Below, in pieces: positions 44,252 to 53,990 of a stretch of 64,000 nt of DNA; the stretch's first letter is position 1; each line of letters starts with the position of its first letter. A program made the translations under genes and the position numbers. The notes beneath the pieces are model-generated. The model saw nothing but the letters and a program-made list of their open reading frames with translations, had not been told where the DNA came from and made no database searches. Origin of the DNA: Fibrobacter sp. UWP2 (GTDB lineage: Bacteria; Fibrobacterota; Fibrobacteria; Fibrobacterales; Fibrobacteraceae). The stretch covers positions 62,001-126,000 of the forward strand of contig NZ_FQYM01000003.1 of assembly GCF_900141705.1 (NCBI RefSeq), in the 5' to 3' direction.

Positions 44252-45135
44252 TGAACTTCCACGAACGTCTCGAGACTCGTATTGCCAAGTGCGGTAACCC
44301 GGTTTGCCTGGGCATGGACCCTGTGCTCAAGCTCATTCCGGTCGAAGGGAGCGCCGAAGAAAAAATCAAGCGTTTTTACCTCGATATTTTGGAATGCGCC
44401 CTCAAGCGCAATGTGACTCCCGCCGTGGTGAAACCGAACAGCGCTTATTACGAAAGTGTTAGCGTGCAGGCTTTACTTGTGTTGCAGGAACTCATCGAGG
44501 CCTACAAAAGCGCCGGCATCCCGGTGATTCTCGATGCCAAGCGCGGTGACATCGGCAAGTCGAGTGCTGCCTACGCCGCTGCCGCTTACGACGTTTACAA
44601 GGCCGACGCGGTGACGGTTTCCCCGTGGATGGGTGCCGATTCCGTTGGCCCATTCATTCGCGAGAATTCCGAGAACGGCGCCTATGTGCTGCTCCGCACG
44701 AGCAACAAGGGCGCCCACGACTTCCAGGACATGCCGGTCATCCGTAGCGATGACCCGCGCGATGTGGCGCAGGCGTTCTACTCGGTGGCAGACAAGATTA
44801 TGGAATGGGACGGTAGCCTTGGTTACCTCGGTGCCGTAGTGGGTGCAACCCACCCCGAAGAACTGGAACAGATCACAGCCTACTGTGCCGCCAAGGGGCA
44901 CGAGATACCGTTCCTCATCCCTGGCGTTTCGATTCCGGGCGTGCCCGGTGGCCAGGGCGGTGACGCCAAGACTGTCTTGACGGCGATTGCAAACGGCGGC
45001 GGCAAGCACAAGTTCCATGTGCTCAACAGCTCGAGCGGTTTGAATTTTGCCTGGCAGCGCAACAATACGCCGGCGAACTACGCCAACGATTGCATTGACG
45101 CGTTGGAGCGTTTGGCCGAGGCTTGCACCCTTTAG
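44251..45135 (+). CDS. pyrF: Orotidine-5'-phosphate decarboxylase (type 2)
   Basis: 294 residues. It decarboxylates OMP to UMP, the last step of pyrimidine synthesis. Catalytic motif VILDAKRGDIGKSSAAYA; VCLGMDP and PAVVKPNSAYYE at the start; DAVTVSPWMGADSVGPF and FLIPGVSIPGVPGGQGGD further on. The length and sequence suit the longer group 2 enzymes. One-base overlap with the methyltransferase gene. Confidence 0.95.
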   Translation: MNFHERLETRIAKCGNPVCLGMDPVLKLIPVEGSAEEKIKRFYLDILECALKRNVTPAVVKPNSAYYESVSVQALLVLQELIEAYKSAGIPVILDAKRGDIGKSSAAYAAAAYDVYKADAVTVSPWMGADSVGPFIRENSENGAYVLLRTSNKGAHDFQDMPVIRSDDPRDVAQAFYSVADKIMEWDGSLGYLGAVVGATHPEELEQITAYCAAKGHEIPFLIPGVSIPGVPGGQGGDAKTVLTAIANGGGKHKFHVLNSSSGLNFAWQRNNTPANYANDCIDALERLAEACTL

Positions 45136-45150
45136 TAGCAAGAGGTTCCT

Positions 45151-46020
45151 ATGAGGTTTCTTGCTTGCATCTTGTTCGCCATTACCGTGATTGCGGTCGC
45201 CTTCCATTTTGCGAAGCCGCTCCCCAGCACGAACTTTGACGAATCGTTCTTGCCCAAGGTTTCTTCGGTCAAGTACATTGCTGCAGGCAACAACGCCTCC
45301 GTGGCGGGGCTCTTTTGGATTAAGGGCCTTACCGAACTGGGCGATAGTTTCCTTTCGGGCAAGGAGTACAACTACCTGAGCCATGTGGCGAATATCTGCA
45401 CCGAACTCGATAGCCTGTTCTACACGCCCTATTACTTTGTCGGTAGCATTACCCCGATAGATACGCAGGACACGACCGACTTTATTGTGATGCGCCGAGC
45501 CCTCAGGAATTTCCCGGACCACTGGCGCCTTGCTGTGGGGTTTGCGCTCCGCCTCTCAAAGGGACCTTACCCCGACCCGCATGCGGCTGCCGATGTGATG
45601 CGTCCCTATTTCGATAGTCCCGACACGACTATTCCCCAGCATATCCGCCTGATGTACCGCACGTTCGAGCTTGATGCCGAGCAGACTGAGACTGCGCTCG
45701 AGATGATCATGAACGACGTGATGCAGCCCCGCTTCAAGAAGTTCCGTGAAAGTTTCTACAACAAGACCTTTCGCGTACTGGGGTACCGCGGGGTAGGTTC
45801 ACGAACAGGGGCCGATTCTACGGTGTACAACGACGTGAAGGCGACCATCGACGCCTTTGCCGACGGTAAGGTTTACCCGCGCTACGCCTTTGCACACCTG
45901 CTTTCATTGAAAAAGGTCGAGAAAAAGGCAGAAGAAGCGCCTGCCGATACAACCGCGACTGAGGCGGTCGTAGTCGAAACTCCCGCAGAGAATGCAACGG
46001 GAACTCCCGCCAACAACTAA
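45151..46020 (+). CDS. Membrane-anchored TPR-like protein, function unknown
   Basis: 289 residues. An N-terminal hydrophobic helix (MRFLACILFAITVIAVAFHF) could be an anchor or an uncleaved signal. The rest is helical with pairs recalling TPRs (SVAGLFWIKGLTELGDSFLS, ALRNFPDHWRLAVGFALRLS). The C-terminus is an Ala/Thr/Glu/Pro tail. It follows pyrF by 15 bases with a ribosome site (AAGAGG), so it closes the operon. No family recognised. Confidence 0.6.
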   Translation: MRFLACILFAITVIAVAFHFAKPLPSTNFDESFLPKVSSVKYIAAGNNASVAGLFWIKGLTELGDSFLSGKEYNYLSHVANICTELDSLFYTPYYFVGSITPIDTQDTTDFIVMRRALRNFPDHWRLAVGFALRLSKGPYPDPHAAADVMRPYFDSPDTTIPQHIRLMYRTFELDAEQTETALEMIMNDVMQPRFKKFRESFYNKTFRVLGYRGVGSRTGADSTVYNDVKATIDAFADGKVYPRYAFAHLLSLKKVEKKAEEAPADTTATEAVVVETPAENATGTPANN

Positions 46021-46030
46021 TAACTTGTAA

Positions 46031-46801
46031 CTATTCCCCGCAGCGCTTGGCGTTGTTGGGGAGCCCCATCAGCTCAAATGCGTTTTTGCAACGCAGTTTC
46101 AAGTCTTCCTTTTCGTCGTTAGGCGTGCTCTTGAGCTTGGAACGCTTGTACAGGATGGTCGCCGTTGTGTAGGGCTTGTTGCCCTGGATGGATTTAGCCT
46201 CGGCGACGCGGTAGAGCGAGTCGGCCTCGCTGATGTTCCCGTTCAATTCGGCCATTTGTGCCGCCGTGTAGGCGTAAAAGCCGCCTTTTTTGCTGGTGGC
46301 CTTGCCTGCCAACTTCAAGTATTCCTGGGCGTCGTCATTATGGCGGACACCCGCGCTGGCGATGGCGCATTCGCCATAAAAAGCTCCACGGGTGTTCTCG
46401 TCGGACTTTTTGACGGAATCGGCGTTTGCGGAACTGCAAAGCTTGGCGGCGTCGCTGTAGTTTTCACGCGCGTTAGCGAGGGCGACTTTGGCCTTGGTAA
46501 AACTGGTGCTGGTGTTCTTGTCCAGAACCTCTTTGCGCACAATGGAAAGCAGGGAGTCGGCGAAGTCCAAGTCCAAACTGATGGTGCGGATTTGCGCCAT
46601 GGCAATGAGCACGCGGCCTTCTGAGAGGAGGTCCGATTCTTTGCGGCTGGCGAGCAGAGCGCGTTCCAGCTGACCGTAACCCTTGGCGAACTTGCCTGCG
46701 TTGAATGACCGTTGTGCCCTTGCCGAGAGCGTTCCCGATTCGGAGGCGCTAGCCAAGGCGGACAAGCCCAGCAAAGTGAGTATGGCGAGACGTTTTACCA
46801 T
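46031..46801 (-). CDS. Exported TPR-like helical protein
   Basis: 256 residues with a signal peptide (about 1-19, LTLLGLSALASA). Helical repeats of the TPR type (SARAQRSFNAGKFAKGYGQL, ARENYSDAAKLCSSA, AAQMAELNGNISEADSLYRV). The start overlaps the end of the Mce-type gene upstream on the same strand by seven bases, so the two are cotranscribed and the product probably works with it in the periplasm. Confidence 0.65.
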   Translation of the reverse strand: MVKRLAILTLLGLSALASASESGTLSARAQRSFNAGKFAKGYGQLERALLASRKESDLLSEGRVLIAMAQIRTISLDLDFADSLLSIVRKEVLDKNTSTSFTKAKVALANARENYSDAAKLCSSANADSVKKSDENTRGAFYGECAIASAGVRHNDDAQEYLKLAGKATSKKGGFYAYTAAQMAELNGNISEADSLYRVAEAKSIQGNKPYTTATILYKRSKLKSTPNDEKEDLKLRCKNAFELMGLPNNAKRCGE

Positions 46802-47802
46802 AGAGTCTCCACCATGAACGGGACGGAATCCTTTTTAGGCATGGATCTGCGGACTATCCACATGTTTGAGATGCCGTCCATCAAGTCGTCTGCGTTTTGC
46901 AGGGTGCCTTCGGTCGTTTCGATAAAGTCGCCGAGACCGGTGAGCATTTTGCCTGCATCACCCAAGAGGTTGTCGACGCGCCCCATGGTAGAGTCAACCG
47001 ATCCCATGAGCCCGTCCACGTTGGCAAGGAGGGTGTCCACCTTTTGCGGGAGTGGCTTGAATTCGGTGACCATGGTCGAAAGGTCTGTGGTTATCCCGTC
47101 GACGCGGTTCAGCAGGGGAGGAACCGCCACATTGAGCGTATCGAGCAGGTTGCTCGTCTTGACAAGGGCGTTCTTTCCGGCGTAGGTAATCATGTCGAGG
47201 CGGTTGAGCTGCCTGTTGAGGTTGTCGTAAAGCGTGCGGGAACCGAATACGGCGCCAATGGTCGTACTTGTGTCCATGGTCATGGCGACCAGTGTGTCGG
47301 CGGCGTCAATGAGCTTGTTTACGCGGCCCAGTAGTTCGTTGGCTGTTTCAAGGACGGTCTCGATGTCTTGCGCCTTGCCTGCGGGCAGGTAGTCGCCTTC
47401 TTCAAGAACACGCCCTTTGCCACGGCGGCAGTCGATGGTAATCACACGAGCCGAGATCACGTTCTGGTCGCGGATGGCGTAAACAGTGGCGCTGTCGGTA
47501 ATCCAGTTCTGGAATTCTTTGCGGATGGTGAACTCCATGAACACGCCATCGCCTTCGATTTTCATGTCAGAAATTTGTCCGACGTCCACGCCGCTGATTT
47601 GGACGCGGGTGCCAGGACGGAGGCCCATGGCCTTTTCGAAGGAGCTGTGGAGTTTGTACTCCTCGACGCCGATCATGCCGCTGTTAAAAAGCTTTGTATA
47701 GAGGACAAGCCCAAAGATCAGGACTGCAGCTGTAAAGAAGATGCCGACTAAAAGTCCGGACATTTCCATCCAGTTGATATGTTTAATAGGCTTGAGTCTC
47801 AT
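46795..47802 (-). CDS. MlaD/Mce-family membrane protein
   Basis: 335 residues. One N-terminal helix (about 13-37) anchors it; residues about 40-125 are the Mce domain (YKLHSSFEKAMGLRPGTRVQ, ISGVDVGQISDMKI, VYAIRDQNVISARVITI). A long helical tail with repeated DTLLANVDGLMGSVDS-type segments follows, able to form a coiled-coil tube. Such proteins form lipid channels between the membranes, normally with an MlaE permease and MlaF ATPase; neither is in this window. Confidence 0.87.
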   Translation of the reverse strand: MRLKPIKHINWMEMSGLLVGIFFTAAVLIFGLVLYTKLFNSGMIGVEEYKLHSSFEKAMGLRPGTRVQISGVDVGQISDMKIEGDGVFMEFTIRKEFQNWITDSATVYAIRDQNVISARVITIDCRRGKGRVLEEGDYLPAGKAQDIETVLETANELLGRVNKLIDAADTLVAMTMDTSTTIGAVFGSRTLYDNLNRQLNRLDMITYAGKNALVKTSNLLDTLNVAVPPLLNRVDGITTDLSTMVTEFKPLPQKVDTLLANVDGLMGSVDSTMGRVDNLLGDAGKMLTGLGDFIETTEGTLQNADDLMDGISNMWIVRRSMPKKDSVPFMVETLW

Positions 47803-47807
47803 AGTGC

Positions 47808-47815
47808 GAAATATA
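47808..47815 (-). promoter_or_regulatory. TATATTTC box for the Mce-type operon
   Basis: On the minus strand TATATTTC lies five bases before ATG 47802, without a ribosome site. Confidence 0.45.
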
Positions 47816-47901
47816 TATAAATATTACGTAGCAAAAATACCCATAAAATGCGGTTTTAGGATAAATCCTTTTCTATTTTGAAGTTTGAAACAGGAGTTTA
47901 T

Positions 47902-49179
47902 ATGAATTTTTTGGAGTTTTTGAACTATTCGGTAACCCCCTACCATACGGTCGAATTTTTGCGCAGGGAGTTCTCCCTGGCAGGGTTCGAGTGCATGGAT
48001 GCGGCTTTGGGTACGCCCCTGGCGTCGGGAAAGGCGTGTTTTGTGGAGCGTTGCGGCGCCCTGGTCGCTTTCCGCATGCCGCGAAACTTTACGACGAAGA
48101 CCCGTTTTAGGCTGGCCCTGGCCCATACGGATTTCCCGGCGCTAAAAATCACGCCGAACCCCGACAAGGTGTCGGGTGGCGTGCTCAAACTCCATGCCGA
48201 AGTGTATGGGAGCCCTCTCTATACCAGTTGGCTCGACCGCGACCTGGGCTATGCCGGCATGCTTGCCTACGAAAAGGGAGGCCGGGTACAAACGAAGCTG
48301 GTGCGTGGCCAGGCACTGCTCCGCATCCCGCAGTTGGCGGTGCACCTGAACCGTAGCGTGAACCAGGATGGGCTCAAGGTGAACTCGCAAACCGATTTTG
48401 ACGCCTTGTTTACGGCGAATCAAACGACGAAGTTTGTGAATGTGTTGCGGTCCGAGCTCGCCGAGGGGGAGCGCCTGCTGGATTTCGATGTACAGCTCTT
48501 TGACTCCCAGGTGGCCATATATGGTGGCCTTGAAAACGAATGGGTGTACTCGGGCAGGCTCGATAACCTCTCCAGCTGCCACGCCATTGCCGAGGCTTTG
48601 CTGACGGCAGAACCGGCGGCGGACGATGTTTGCGTTGCCTGCTTTGTGAACAACGAAGAGGTGGGCAGCGTGAGTCGCGACGGCGCTGCAGGCAATTTTG
48701 TGCGTTCGACGCTTGAGGCGGTTTGGTCGGCTTGCCGCCAAACGGAATCCGTTGGTGCAGTCGCGCTCCCGGTGGATTTCCCCCTAGAGTCCTCCTTCGC
48801 GCTCTCTGTTGACATGGCCCATGCGGTACACCCGAACCACCCCGAAAAGCACGAAGAGAACCATGCGCCTGTTTTGGGCGGCGGCGTTGTGCTCAAGACA
48901 AATTCGCAAAAGAAGTACGCAAGCGACTTGTTGAGTTCCGCGAAACTCCGAAGGCTTTGCGAGGTGGCGAAAGTTCCGTTGCAGGTTTTTGTGACGCGCG
49001 GCGATATGCCGTGCGGCAGCACCGTGGGCCCCACGGTTTCGGCTTCGCTTGGAATCCCGACGGTCGATGTTGGTGAACCCATGCTCAGCATGCACAGTAT
49101 TCGCGAGATGATGGCCGTGGCTGACCATCAGAGCATGACTGCTTTAGTGAAGGCTCTTTTTTCTGTAGAAGTCGGGTAG
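47902..49179 (+). CDS. apeB: M18-family aminopeptidase
   Basis: 425 residues from ATG 47902 (CAGGAG six bases before). Zinc aminopeptidase of the M18 type, cytoplasmic, cutting N-terminal residues from peptides. Motifs: YHTVEFLRREFSLAGFE, LALAHTDFPALKI (metal-binding His-Thr-Asp), YSGRLDNLSSCHAIAEAL, CFVNNEEVGSVSRDGAAGNF (catalytic Glu pair), SVDMAHAVHPNHPEKHE and PCGSTVGPTVSASLGIPTVDVG. The 3' end overlaps the convergent acyltransferase gene by 36 bases. Confidence 0.93.
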   Translation: MNFLEFLNYSVTPYHTVEFLRREFSLAGFECMDAALGTPLASGKACFVERCGALVAFRMPRNFTTKTRFRLALAHTDFPALKITPNPDKVSGGVLKLHAEVYGSPLYTSWLDRDLGYAGMLAYEKGGRVQTKLVRGQALLRIPQLAVHLNRSVNQDGLKVNSQTDFDALFTANQTTKFVNVLRSELAEGERLLDFDVQLFDSQVAIYGGLENEWVYSGRLDNLSSCHAIAEALLTAEPAADDVCVACFVNNEEVGSVSRDGAAGNFVRSTLEAVWSACRQTESVGAVALPVDFPLESSFALSVDMAHAVHPNHPEKHEENHAPVLGGGVVLKTNSQKKYASDLLSSAKLRRLCEVAKVPLQVFVTRGDMPCGSTVGPTVSASLGIPTVDVGEPMLSMHSIREMMAVADHQSMTALVKALFSVEVG

Positions 49180-50079
49180 AGGCTGGTTCACTATTAGGCT
49201 CAAGGGAGAGTACTTGAGTAAAAAGTGGATGGCCGCCGAGAGTGCGATGGCAAAGGCGGTCGCGGTCAATACGTATGCCAAAAATCGGGGGTCGGTCGTG
49301 GGCAGAGACCACACGGCAATCCACCAGTCCTTGGCGATGAAGTTCATAAAGAGCGGGAATGCCAATACCTGATGGAACGCGAGCAGGGCGAGGTTTATTT
49401 CGACCGGCTTTGCCAAGACTGGGTTTGTGATGCCTCTGCACAAAAGCGTGAAACCGAAACACCCAATTAAGGCGCAGGGGAGGGTGATATAGGCTGCCCT
49501 GTAAATGCGGGAAAACATCTCTAGGTGGGCGATTTGCGTAGTGTAGTTGTAAACGCTTAGGAGGTAGGTGACGTACATGAGGCAGAGCCCCACAATGAAG
49601 CCGACCATCCGCCTGCGAGTGAGTAGGTTGTACACCTTGGTGCATTTGGGGTGGTGGAACGCATAGCCGAAGTACGTGAAAATGAGCCCGAACAGCATCA
49701 GGTCCACAAAGAAGAGTGCGGTCAGGAACCAAATGGCGTATGCCCTTGTTTGGTTGATAATTCTGGAGAAACCGTATAAAATATCGTGGTCGGTAAGATG
49801 TGTGTTGGTGAGCGAACGGATGAGGTAGTCAAATAAGACGCATAATATGCCTAGCCCGAACATGGGCAACACGTAGCGCTTGAGTTTTTTCACCAAAAAA
49901 TCGGCAAAGGTCTGGTTTCCGATTTTAAGCGTCATCCCGTTGAGAAAAAAGAATACAGGCAGGTGGAACGAAAAGAGGAAGGCGATTAGGTTCCCTTCCT
50001 TGGCACCGTGCGAGAATACAATCAGTATCATGGCCAAAAACTTGGCGGTGTCAATATATTCGATTCTTTTTGATTCCAT
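49144..50079 (-). CDS. Acyltransferase 3 family membrane protein
   Basis: 311 residues with about nine or ten membrane helices. The opening RIEYIDTAKFLAMILIVFSH with FHLPVFFFLNGMTLK is typical of acyltransferase-3 proteins that O-acetylate or succinylate surface sugars. The active His is in the VFSH segment. Given the glycan operon diverging next to it, its substrate may be the same surface polysaccharide. Confidence 0.85.
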   Translation of the reverse strand: MESKRIEYIDTAKFLAMILIVFSHGAKEGNLIAFLFSFHLPVFFFLNGMTLKIGNQTFADFLVKKLKRYVLPMFGLGILCVLFDYLIRSLTNTHLTDHDILYGFSRIINQTRAYAIWFLTALFFVDLMLFGLIFTYFGYAFHHPKCTKVYNLLTRRRMVGFIVGLCLMYVTYLLSVYNYTTQIAHLEMFSRIYRAAYITLPCALIGCFGFTLLCRGITNPVLAKPVEINLALLAFHQVLAFPLFMNFIAKDWWIAVWSLPTTDPRFLAYVLTATAFAIALSAAIHFLLKYSPLSLIVNQPLPDFYRKKSLH

Positions 50080-50114
50080 AAAAGTTCCGGGGCGATATTA
50101 GACAACAAATTTAT

Positions 50115-50122
50115 TATTTTTC
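50115..50122 (+). promoter_or_regulatory. TATTTTTC box for the glycan operon
   Basis: TAnnTTTn motif four bases before the GTG start at 50127; no ribosome site. Leaderless pattern. Confidence 0.4.
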
Positions 50123-50126
50123 AAAC

Positions 50127-50594
50127 GTGGAAAAGGAATTATCGTCCAAAGGAAAACTTAGATCCAGCCTGCCGCCGCGGCAGACTCTTTTGGGGCAGTT
50201 CATCCGTTACGTGGTGACGGGCGGTCTTGCCTTTTTTGTCGACTTTGGACTCTTCGCCCTGTTCTTGTATGGTTTTGGTTGGCACTACCTGCTGGCGAAT
50301 TTGATGGGCCTCCTGGGCGGTCTAGCCATCAACTATTACATCAGCATTGTCTGGGTGTTTTCGGCATGCAAAAGGAATGTGCAGAACCGCGCTGCCGAGA
50401 TTTCCATTTTTTCGATTATCGGTTTTGCGGGGGTCGGTCTCAACCAACTCACAATGTTCCTGCTGGTCGATTTTGCCGAGCTCAACGAGATGCTTTCCAA
50501 GATGGTGGCGGCAGCCCTTGTTTTTATGTGGAATTTTGGTGCCCGCAAGGTGATTCTCTTTCGCGGGAAAAAAATAGAAGAAGGAAGCGTTTAG
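50127..50594 (+). CDS. GtrA-family membrane protein
   Basis: 155 residues, GTG start, four membrane helices. The opening [20 protein letters not shown] and [12 protein letters not shown] near the end are the family pattern. GtrA proteins are thought to flip or handle lipid-linked sugars for surface glycan synthesis. First gene of a run of four; the next starts after a one-base gap. Confidence 0.88.
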   Translation: MEKELSSKGKLRSSLPPRQTLLGQFIRYVVTGGLAFFVDFGLFALFLYGFGWHYLLANLMGLLGGLAINYYISIVWVFSACKRNVQNRAAEISIFSIIGFAGVGLNQLTMFLLVDFAELNEMLSKMVAAALVFMWNFGARKVILFRGKKIEEGSV

Positions 50595-50595
50595 A

Positions 50596-52236
50596 ATGGT
50601 CTCTGAAGATTCAAAGATTGCCGTTATTGCCGGTGCAGGTCCCGCTGGGCTTACCGCGGCATTGGAACTGCTCCGTACCACCGATGTTAAACCGGTTGTT
50701 TTTGAAGCCGAAGACGTGCTAGGCGGCATTTCCCGCACGGCCCGCTACAACGGTAACCGCATGGACATTGGCGGCCACCGCTTCTTTAGCAAGAGTGACG
50801 CCGTGATGGACTGGTGGCAGGGAATTTTGCCGTTGCAGGGGAGCGCCTCCCGTGACGATATCGCCATTGGCAGAAGTGTCCCTCTTGCCGCGGGCGGTCC
50901 CGATCCCGAAAAGAGCGACCGCGTGATGCTTTGCCGCAGCCGCCTCAGCCGCATCCTCTTTTTGCGCAAGTTGTTTGACTACCCGGTGAGCCTGAACGGG
51001 GCGACCATCAAGGGCCTTGGGCTTTGGCGCATGTTCAAGATAGGCATGAGCTACCTCAAGGTGAAGGTGACGCCCAAGCGCAAGGAAAAGAGCCTCGAAG
51101 ATTTTATGATCAACCGCTTTGGCGTGGAACTCTACCGCACGTTCTTCCGCGACTATACCGAGAAGGTGTGGGGTGTGCCGTGCAGCGAAATCAGCCCCGA
51201 CTGGGGTGGCCAGCGTATCAAGGGCCTCTCCATTACCAAGACGGTGCTCCACGCGCTGCGCCAAATTTTTGCAGGTTCCGCCAAGGGGGCGGACTCCGCG
51301 AACGGTGCGGACATCCGTCAAAAAAATACCGAGACGAGCCTCATTGGGCAGTTCCTTTATCCGAAGCTAGGCCCGGGTGAACTTTGGGAAACCGTCGCCG
51401 ACGAAGTGAAAAGGCTGGGCGGCGAAATCCACATGAATTCAACGGTTGTGAAGGTGAACCGCGAAGGCCGGCGCATCGCAAGCGTTGTTGTGGAATCCCG
51501 CGCGGCAGATGGGAACGGCGCCGCCACTACCGAGACGATCCCCTGTGACTACTTCCTCTCGACCATGCCGGTGAAGGACCTGGTGAACGCCATGGACGGC
51601 GAAAAGGATCCCGTGCCTGCCGAAGTCAAGCGCGTCTCCGAGGGCCTCGTGTATCGCGACTTCATAACCGTAGGGCTCCTCCTTGACAAGCTCCTTATCA
51701 GGAATCCTGCCGCTCCGGGCTCTCCTGAGAGCAAGCTCAAGTTCGTCGCCGACAACTGGATTTACGTGCAGGAGAGCGACGTGAAACTCGGCCGCATTCA
51801 GGTGTTCAACAACTGGAGCCCCTACCTAGTGGCCGACCCCGAAAAGGTTTGGATTGGCCTCGAGTATTTTGCCAACGAGGGCGACGAAATGTGGAACATG
51901 AAGGACGAGGACTTTATCAAGTTCGCCATTTCGGAACTCGACAAAATCGATGTCGCCCGCCCCGGGGACGTGCGCGACTCCGTGTGCTTCCACATCAAGA
52001 AGGCGTACCCCGCCTACTTTGGCACCTACGGCGAATTCGGCAAGGTCCGCGAATACGTGGACGGCTTCGAGAACCTGTTCCTCATGGGCCGTAACGGCAT
52101 GCACCGCTACAATAACATGGACCACAGCATGCTCACCGCTATGGAGACTGTCAAGTGCATTCGCGAGGGCAAAACCGACAAGCGCGACTGCTGGAATGTG
52201 AACAGCGAAGAAGAATACCACGAGGACAAAAAATGA
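50596..52236 (+). CDS. FAD-dependent oxidoreductase of the amine-oxidase/UDP-galactopyranose-mutase-like type
   Basis: 546 residues. N-terminal dinucleotide fold [18 protein letters not shown] and [19 protein letters not shown], followed by [19 protein letters not shown], a pattern of NAD(P)/FAD oxidoreductases in polysaccharide loci. [21 protein letters not shown] and the ending [20 protein letters not shown] are also typical. It is either a mutase-like enzyme acting on a nucleotide sugar or a polyprenyl-linked sugar oxidoreductase; the sequence does not decide. Lies between GtrA and two glycosyltransferases; overlaps the next gene by four bases. Confidence 0.82.
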   Translation: MVSEDSKIAVIAGAGPAGLTAALELLRTTDVKPVVFEAEDVLGGISRTARYNGNRMDIGGHRFFSKSDAVMDWWQGILPLQGSASRDDIAIGRSVPLAAGGPDPEKSDRVMLCRSRLSRILFLRKLFDYPVSLNGATIKGLGLWRMFKIGMSYLKVKVTPKRKEKSLEDFMINRFGVELYRTFFRDYTEKVWGVPCSEISPDWGGQRIKGLSITKTVLHALRQIFAGSAKGADSANGADIRQKNTETSLIGQFLYPKLGPGELWETVADEVKRLGGEIHMNSTVVKVNREGRRIASVVVESRAADGNGAATTETIPCDYFLSTMPVKDLVNAMDGEKDPVPAEVKRVSEGLVYRDFITVGLLLDKLLIRNPAAPGSPESKLKFVADNWIYVQESDVKLGRIQVFNNWSPYLVADPEKVWIGLEYFANEGDEMWNMKDEDFIKFAISELDKIDVARPGDVRDSVCFHIKKAYPAYFGTYGEFGKVREYVDGFENLFLMGRNGMHRYNNMDHSMLTAMETVKCIREGKTDKRDCWNVNSEEEYHEDKK

Positions 52237-53978
52237 AGTTCGTCAAGAAGTTCCCAGAGATAGTGATTGCCCTTGCTATGGTCGTGATGGCCGTCCTCCA
52301 GTATGCGGGCGGTTCTTCGATTTCGAACGTCCTGTTCCATCGTGGCGGTTCCACCACCAACGAACTTCTTCCCATCAGCACTCCCATGCAAACGGGTGAG
52401 CCCTTCACGGTCGAGATGGACTTGAATCTTGGCCTTGCAGGAACCTTTGAACTGAACGTGCACCCCGACGACTGCGTCACGGGCATGACGGTGAACGGCG
52501 TCGTATTCCCGCACACGAACTATCCCGGCTACTGCAGCTGGAACCAGGGCTTTACAGTGGGGAGTGACGAGTTTAAACGCGTTTTGGGCCCCAAGAGCTC
52601 GGGCAAGTACCATGTGGTTTTCGAGATGCACAACAACTCGGGTCTGGGCGGCATCACCGCCGCGCTCAGCACCCACGGGGTCCTTCCGGCGATTCTCTCG
52701 GTGGCGTTCTATGCGCTGCTTGGTTTGTTGGTGTTTATGGTGGGGGCGCGCCTTCGCATTGACAAGCGCCTGTTGTTCTGTTTCTTCTTGGGCCTCCTTT
52801 TGCGAGTCGGGTATACACAGAACACTTTTTACGACGAGCGCGGTCACGACGTGGGCGGCCATATCGCCTACATCCAGACCATTGCCGAAAAGCACCACAT
52901 CCCCGGCGACAAGGAATGTTGGAGCTGCTACCACCCGCCGGTTTATTACGTGCTCTCGGCGGGCTCATGGAGCCTGGCCAAGTTCCTGAACGCATCGCCC
53001 TTCTCGTTTGTGCAGTGGCTCGACTTTATATTCTCGCTGGTGGCGCTCGGTTTTGGCCTTGCGTGCATCAAGGCGCTCCTCTACGGGAACTCGCGACTTA
53101 TCGCCGGGCTCTTGTGGAGCGTGTGGCCCTCGTTCTTGTTGGCGTCGCCACGGGTGGGTAACGATATCCTGCTCTACGCCTTCTATGCGGTAAGTCTCTG
53201 GGGCGTTTTGAACTACCTAAAGACGAGCAAGGGGCAGTTCCTCATCACGGCTGTGGTCGCGGCGACGCTCGCCTACTGGACCAAAACCTCGGGCGCCATC
53301 GCCTTTGCGGCAATCGGGGTCGCCGTCCTGGTGCATTTTGTGCCGCGCGTCTTTACGGCAAAGCCGCGCAAGCTCGAGTGGGTCTCCATCGGGCTCCTCG
53401 TGGTGCTTGGCGGTTGGATCGCTTTCTTAACGCTCACCAATAGCGTGGTCGCCAACGCGGCGGGCAACGATAACACAGTGCTCGTCACGAACAGCCCTGG
53501 CAACTTCTTGTACTTCGACTTGCAAAAGTTTCTCACGAACCCCTACATTGACCCGTGGCACGATGAACTCGGCCGCCAGTATTTTTGGAATTACCTCGCC
53601 AAAACTTCGCTGTTCGGCGAATTCACGCTTTTGAATACCGACGCGGGCAAGTGGTTTGCATGCCTTGCGAGTTTCTGCTTTGTAATCCTCGTCGGCTTTA
53701 CGATGGCGGGTCTCTGGCGCAAAAAGTGGAACAGGGTCGATGTGGTTTTGGTTACGCAGATGCTCGCCTTTTTTGTATCGATGATCGCGCTCCGCCTCAA
53801 GTACCCGTTCTCGTGCAGCAACGATTTCCGCTACATTGTGCCGGTGCTCCTCAGTGTGCTTCCGTTTACCGCCGAGGGCATTTGCGGTGATGGCGCCAGC
53901 GTCAAGCGCCGGGTGTGCGGGTGGACCGCCGTTGTTATTTTTGCGGTGAGCGCGTCGATTGTCGTTTTGGGGGCGTAA
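52233..53978 (+). CDS. Membrane glycosyltransferase (GT39/ArnT-like)
   Basis: 581 residues from ATG 52233. One N-terminal helix, an external segment (about 35-160), then about ten membrane helices. Near the start of the transferase part: [16 protein letters not shown] and [16 protein letters not shown], the Asp/Glu and His-Pro-Pro pattern of lipid-sugar-using GT-C enzymes. It would move a sugar from a polyprenyl carrier on the outer face of the inner membrane. Acceptor unknown. Confidence 0.82.
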   Translation: MKFVKKFPEIVIALAMVVMAVLQYAGGSSISNVLFHRGGSTTNELLPISTPMQTGEPFTVEMDLNLGLAGTFELNVHPDDCVTGMTVNGVVFPHTNYPGYCSWNQGFTVGSDEFKRVLGPKSSGKYHVVFEMHNNSGLGGITAALSTHGVLPAILSVAFYALLGLLVFMVGARLRIDKRLLFCFFLGLLLRVGYTQNTFYDERGHDVGGHIAYIQTIAEKHHIPGDKECWSCYHPPVYYVLSAGSWSLAKFLNASPFSFVQWLDFIFSLVALGFGLACIKALLYGNSRLIAGLLWSVWPSFLLASPRVGNDILLYAFYAVSLWGVLNYLKTSKGQFLITAVVAATLAYWTKTSGAIAFAAIGVAVLVHFVPRVFTAKPRKLEWVSIGLLVVLGGWIAFLTLTNSVVANAAGNDNTVLVTNSPGNFLYFDLQKFLTNPYIDPWHDELGRQYFWNYLAKTSLFGEFTLLNTDAGKWFACLASFCFVILVGFTMAGLWRKKWNRVDVVLVTQMLAFFVSMIALRLKYPFSCSNDFRYIVPVLLSVLPFTAEGICGDGASVKRRVCGWTAVVIFAVSASIVVLGA

Positions 53979-53990
53979 GGGTATAGACTC

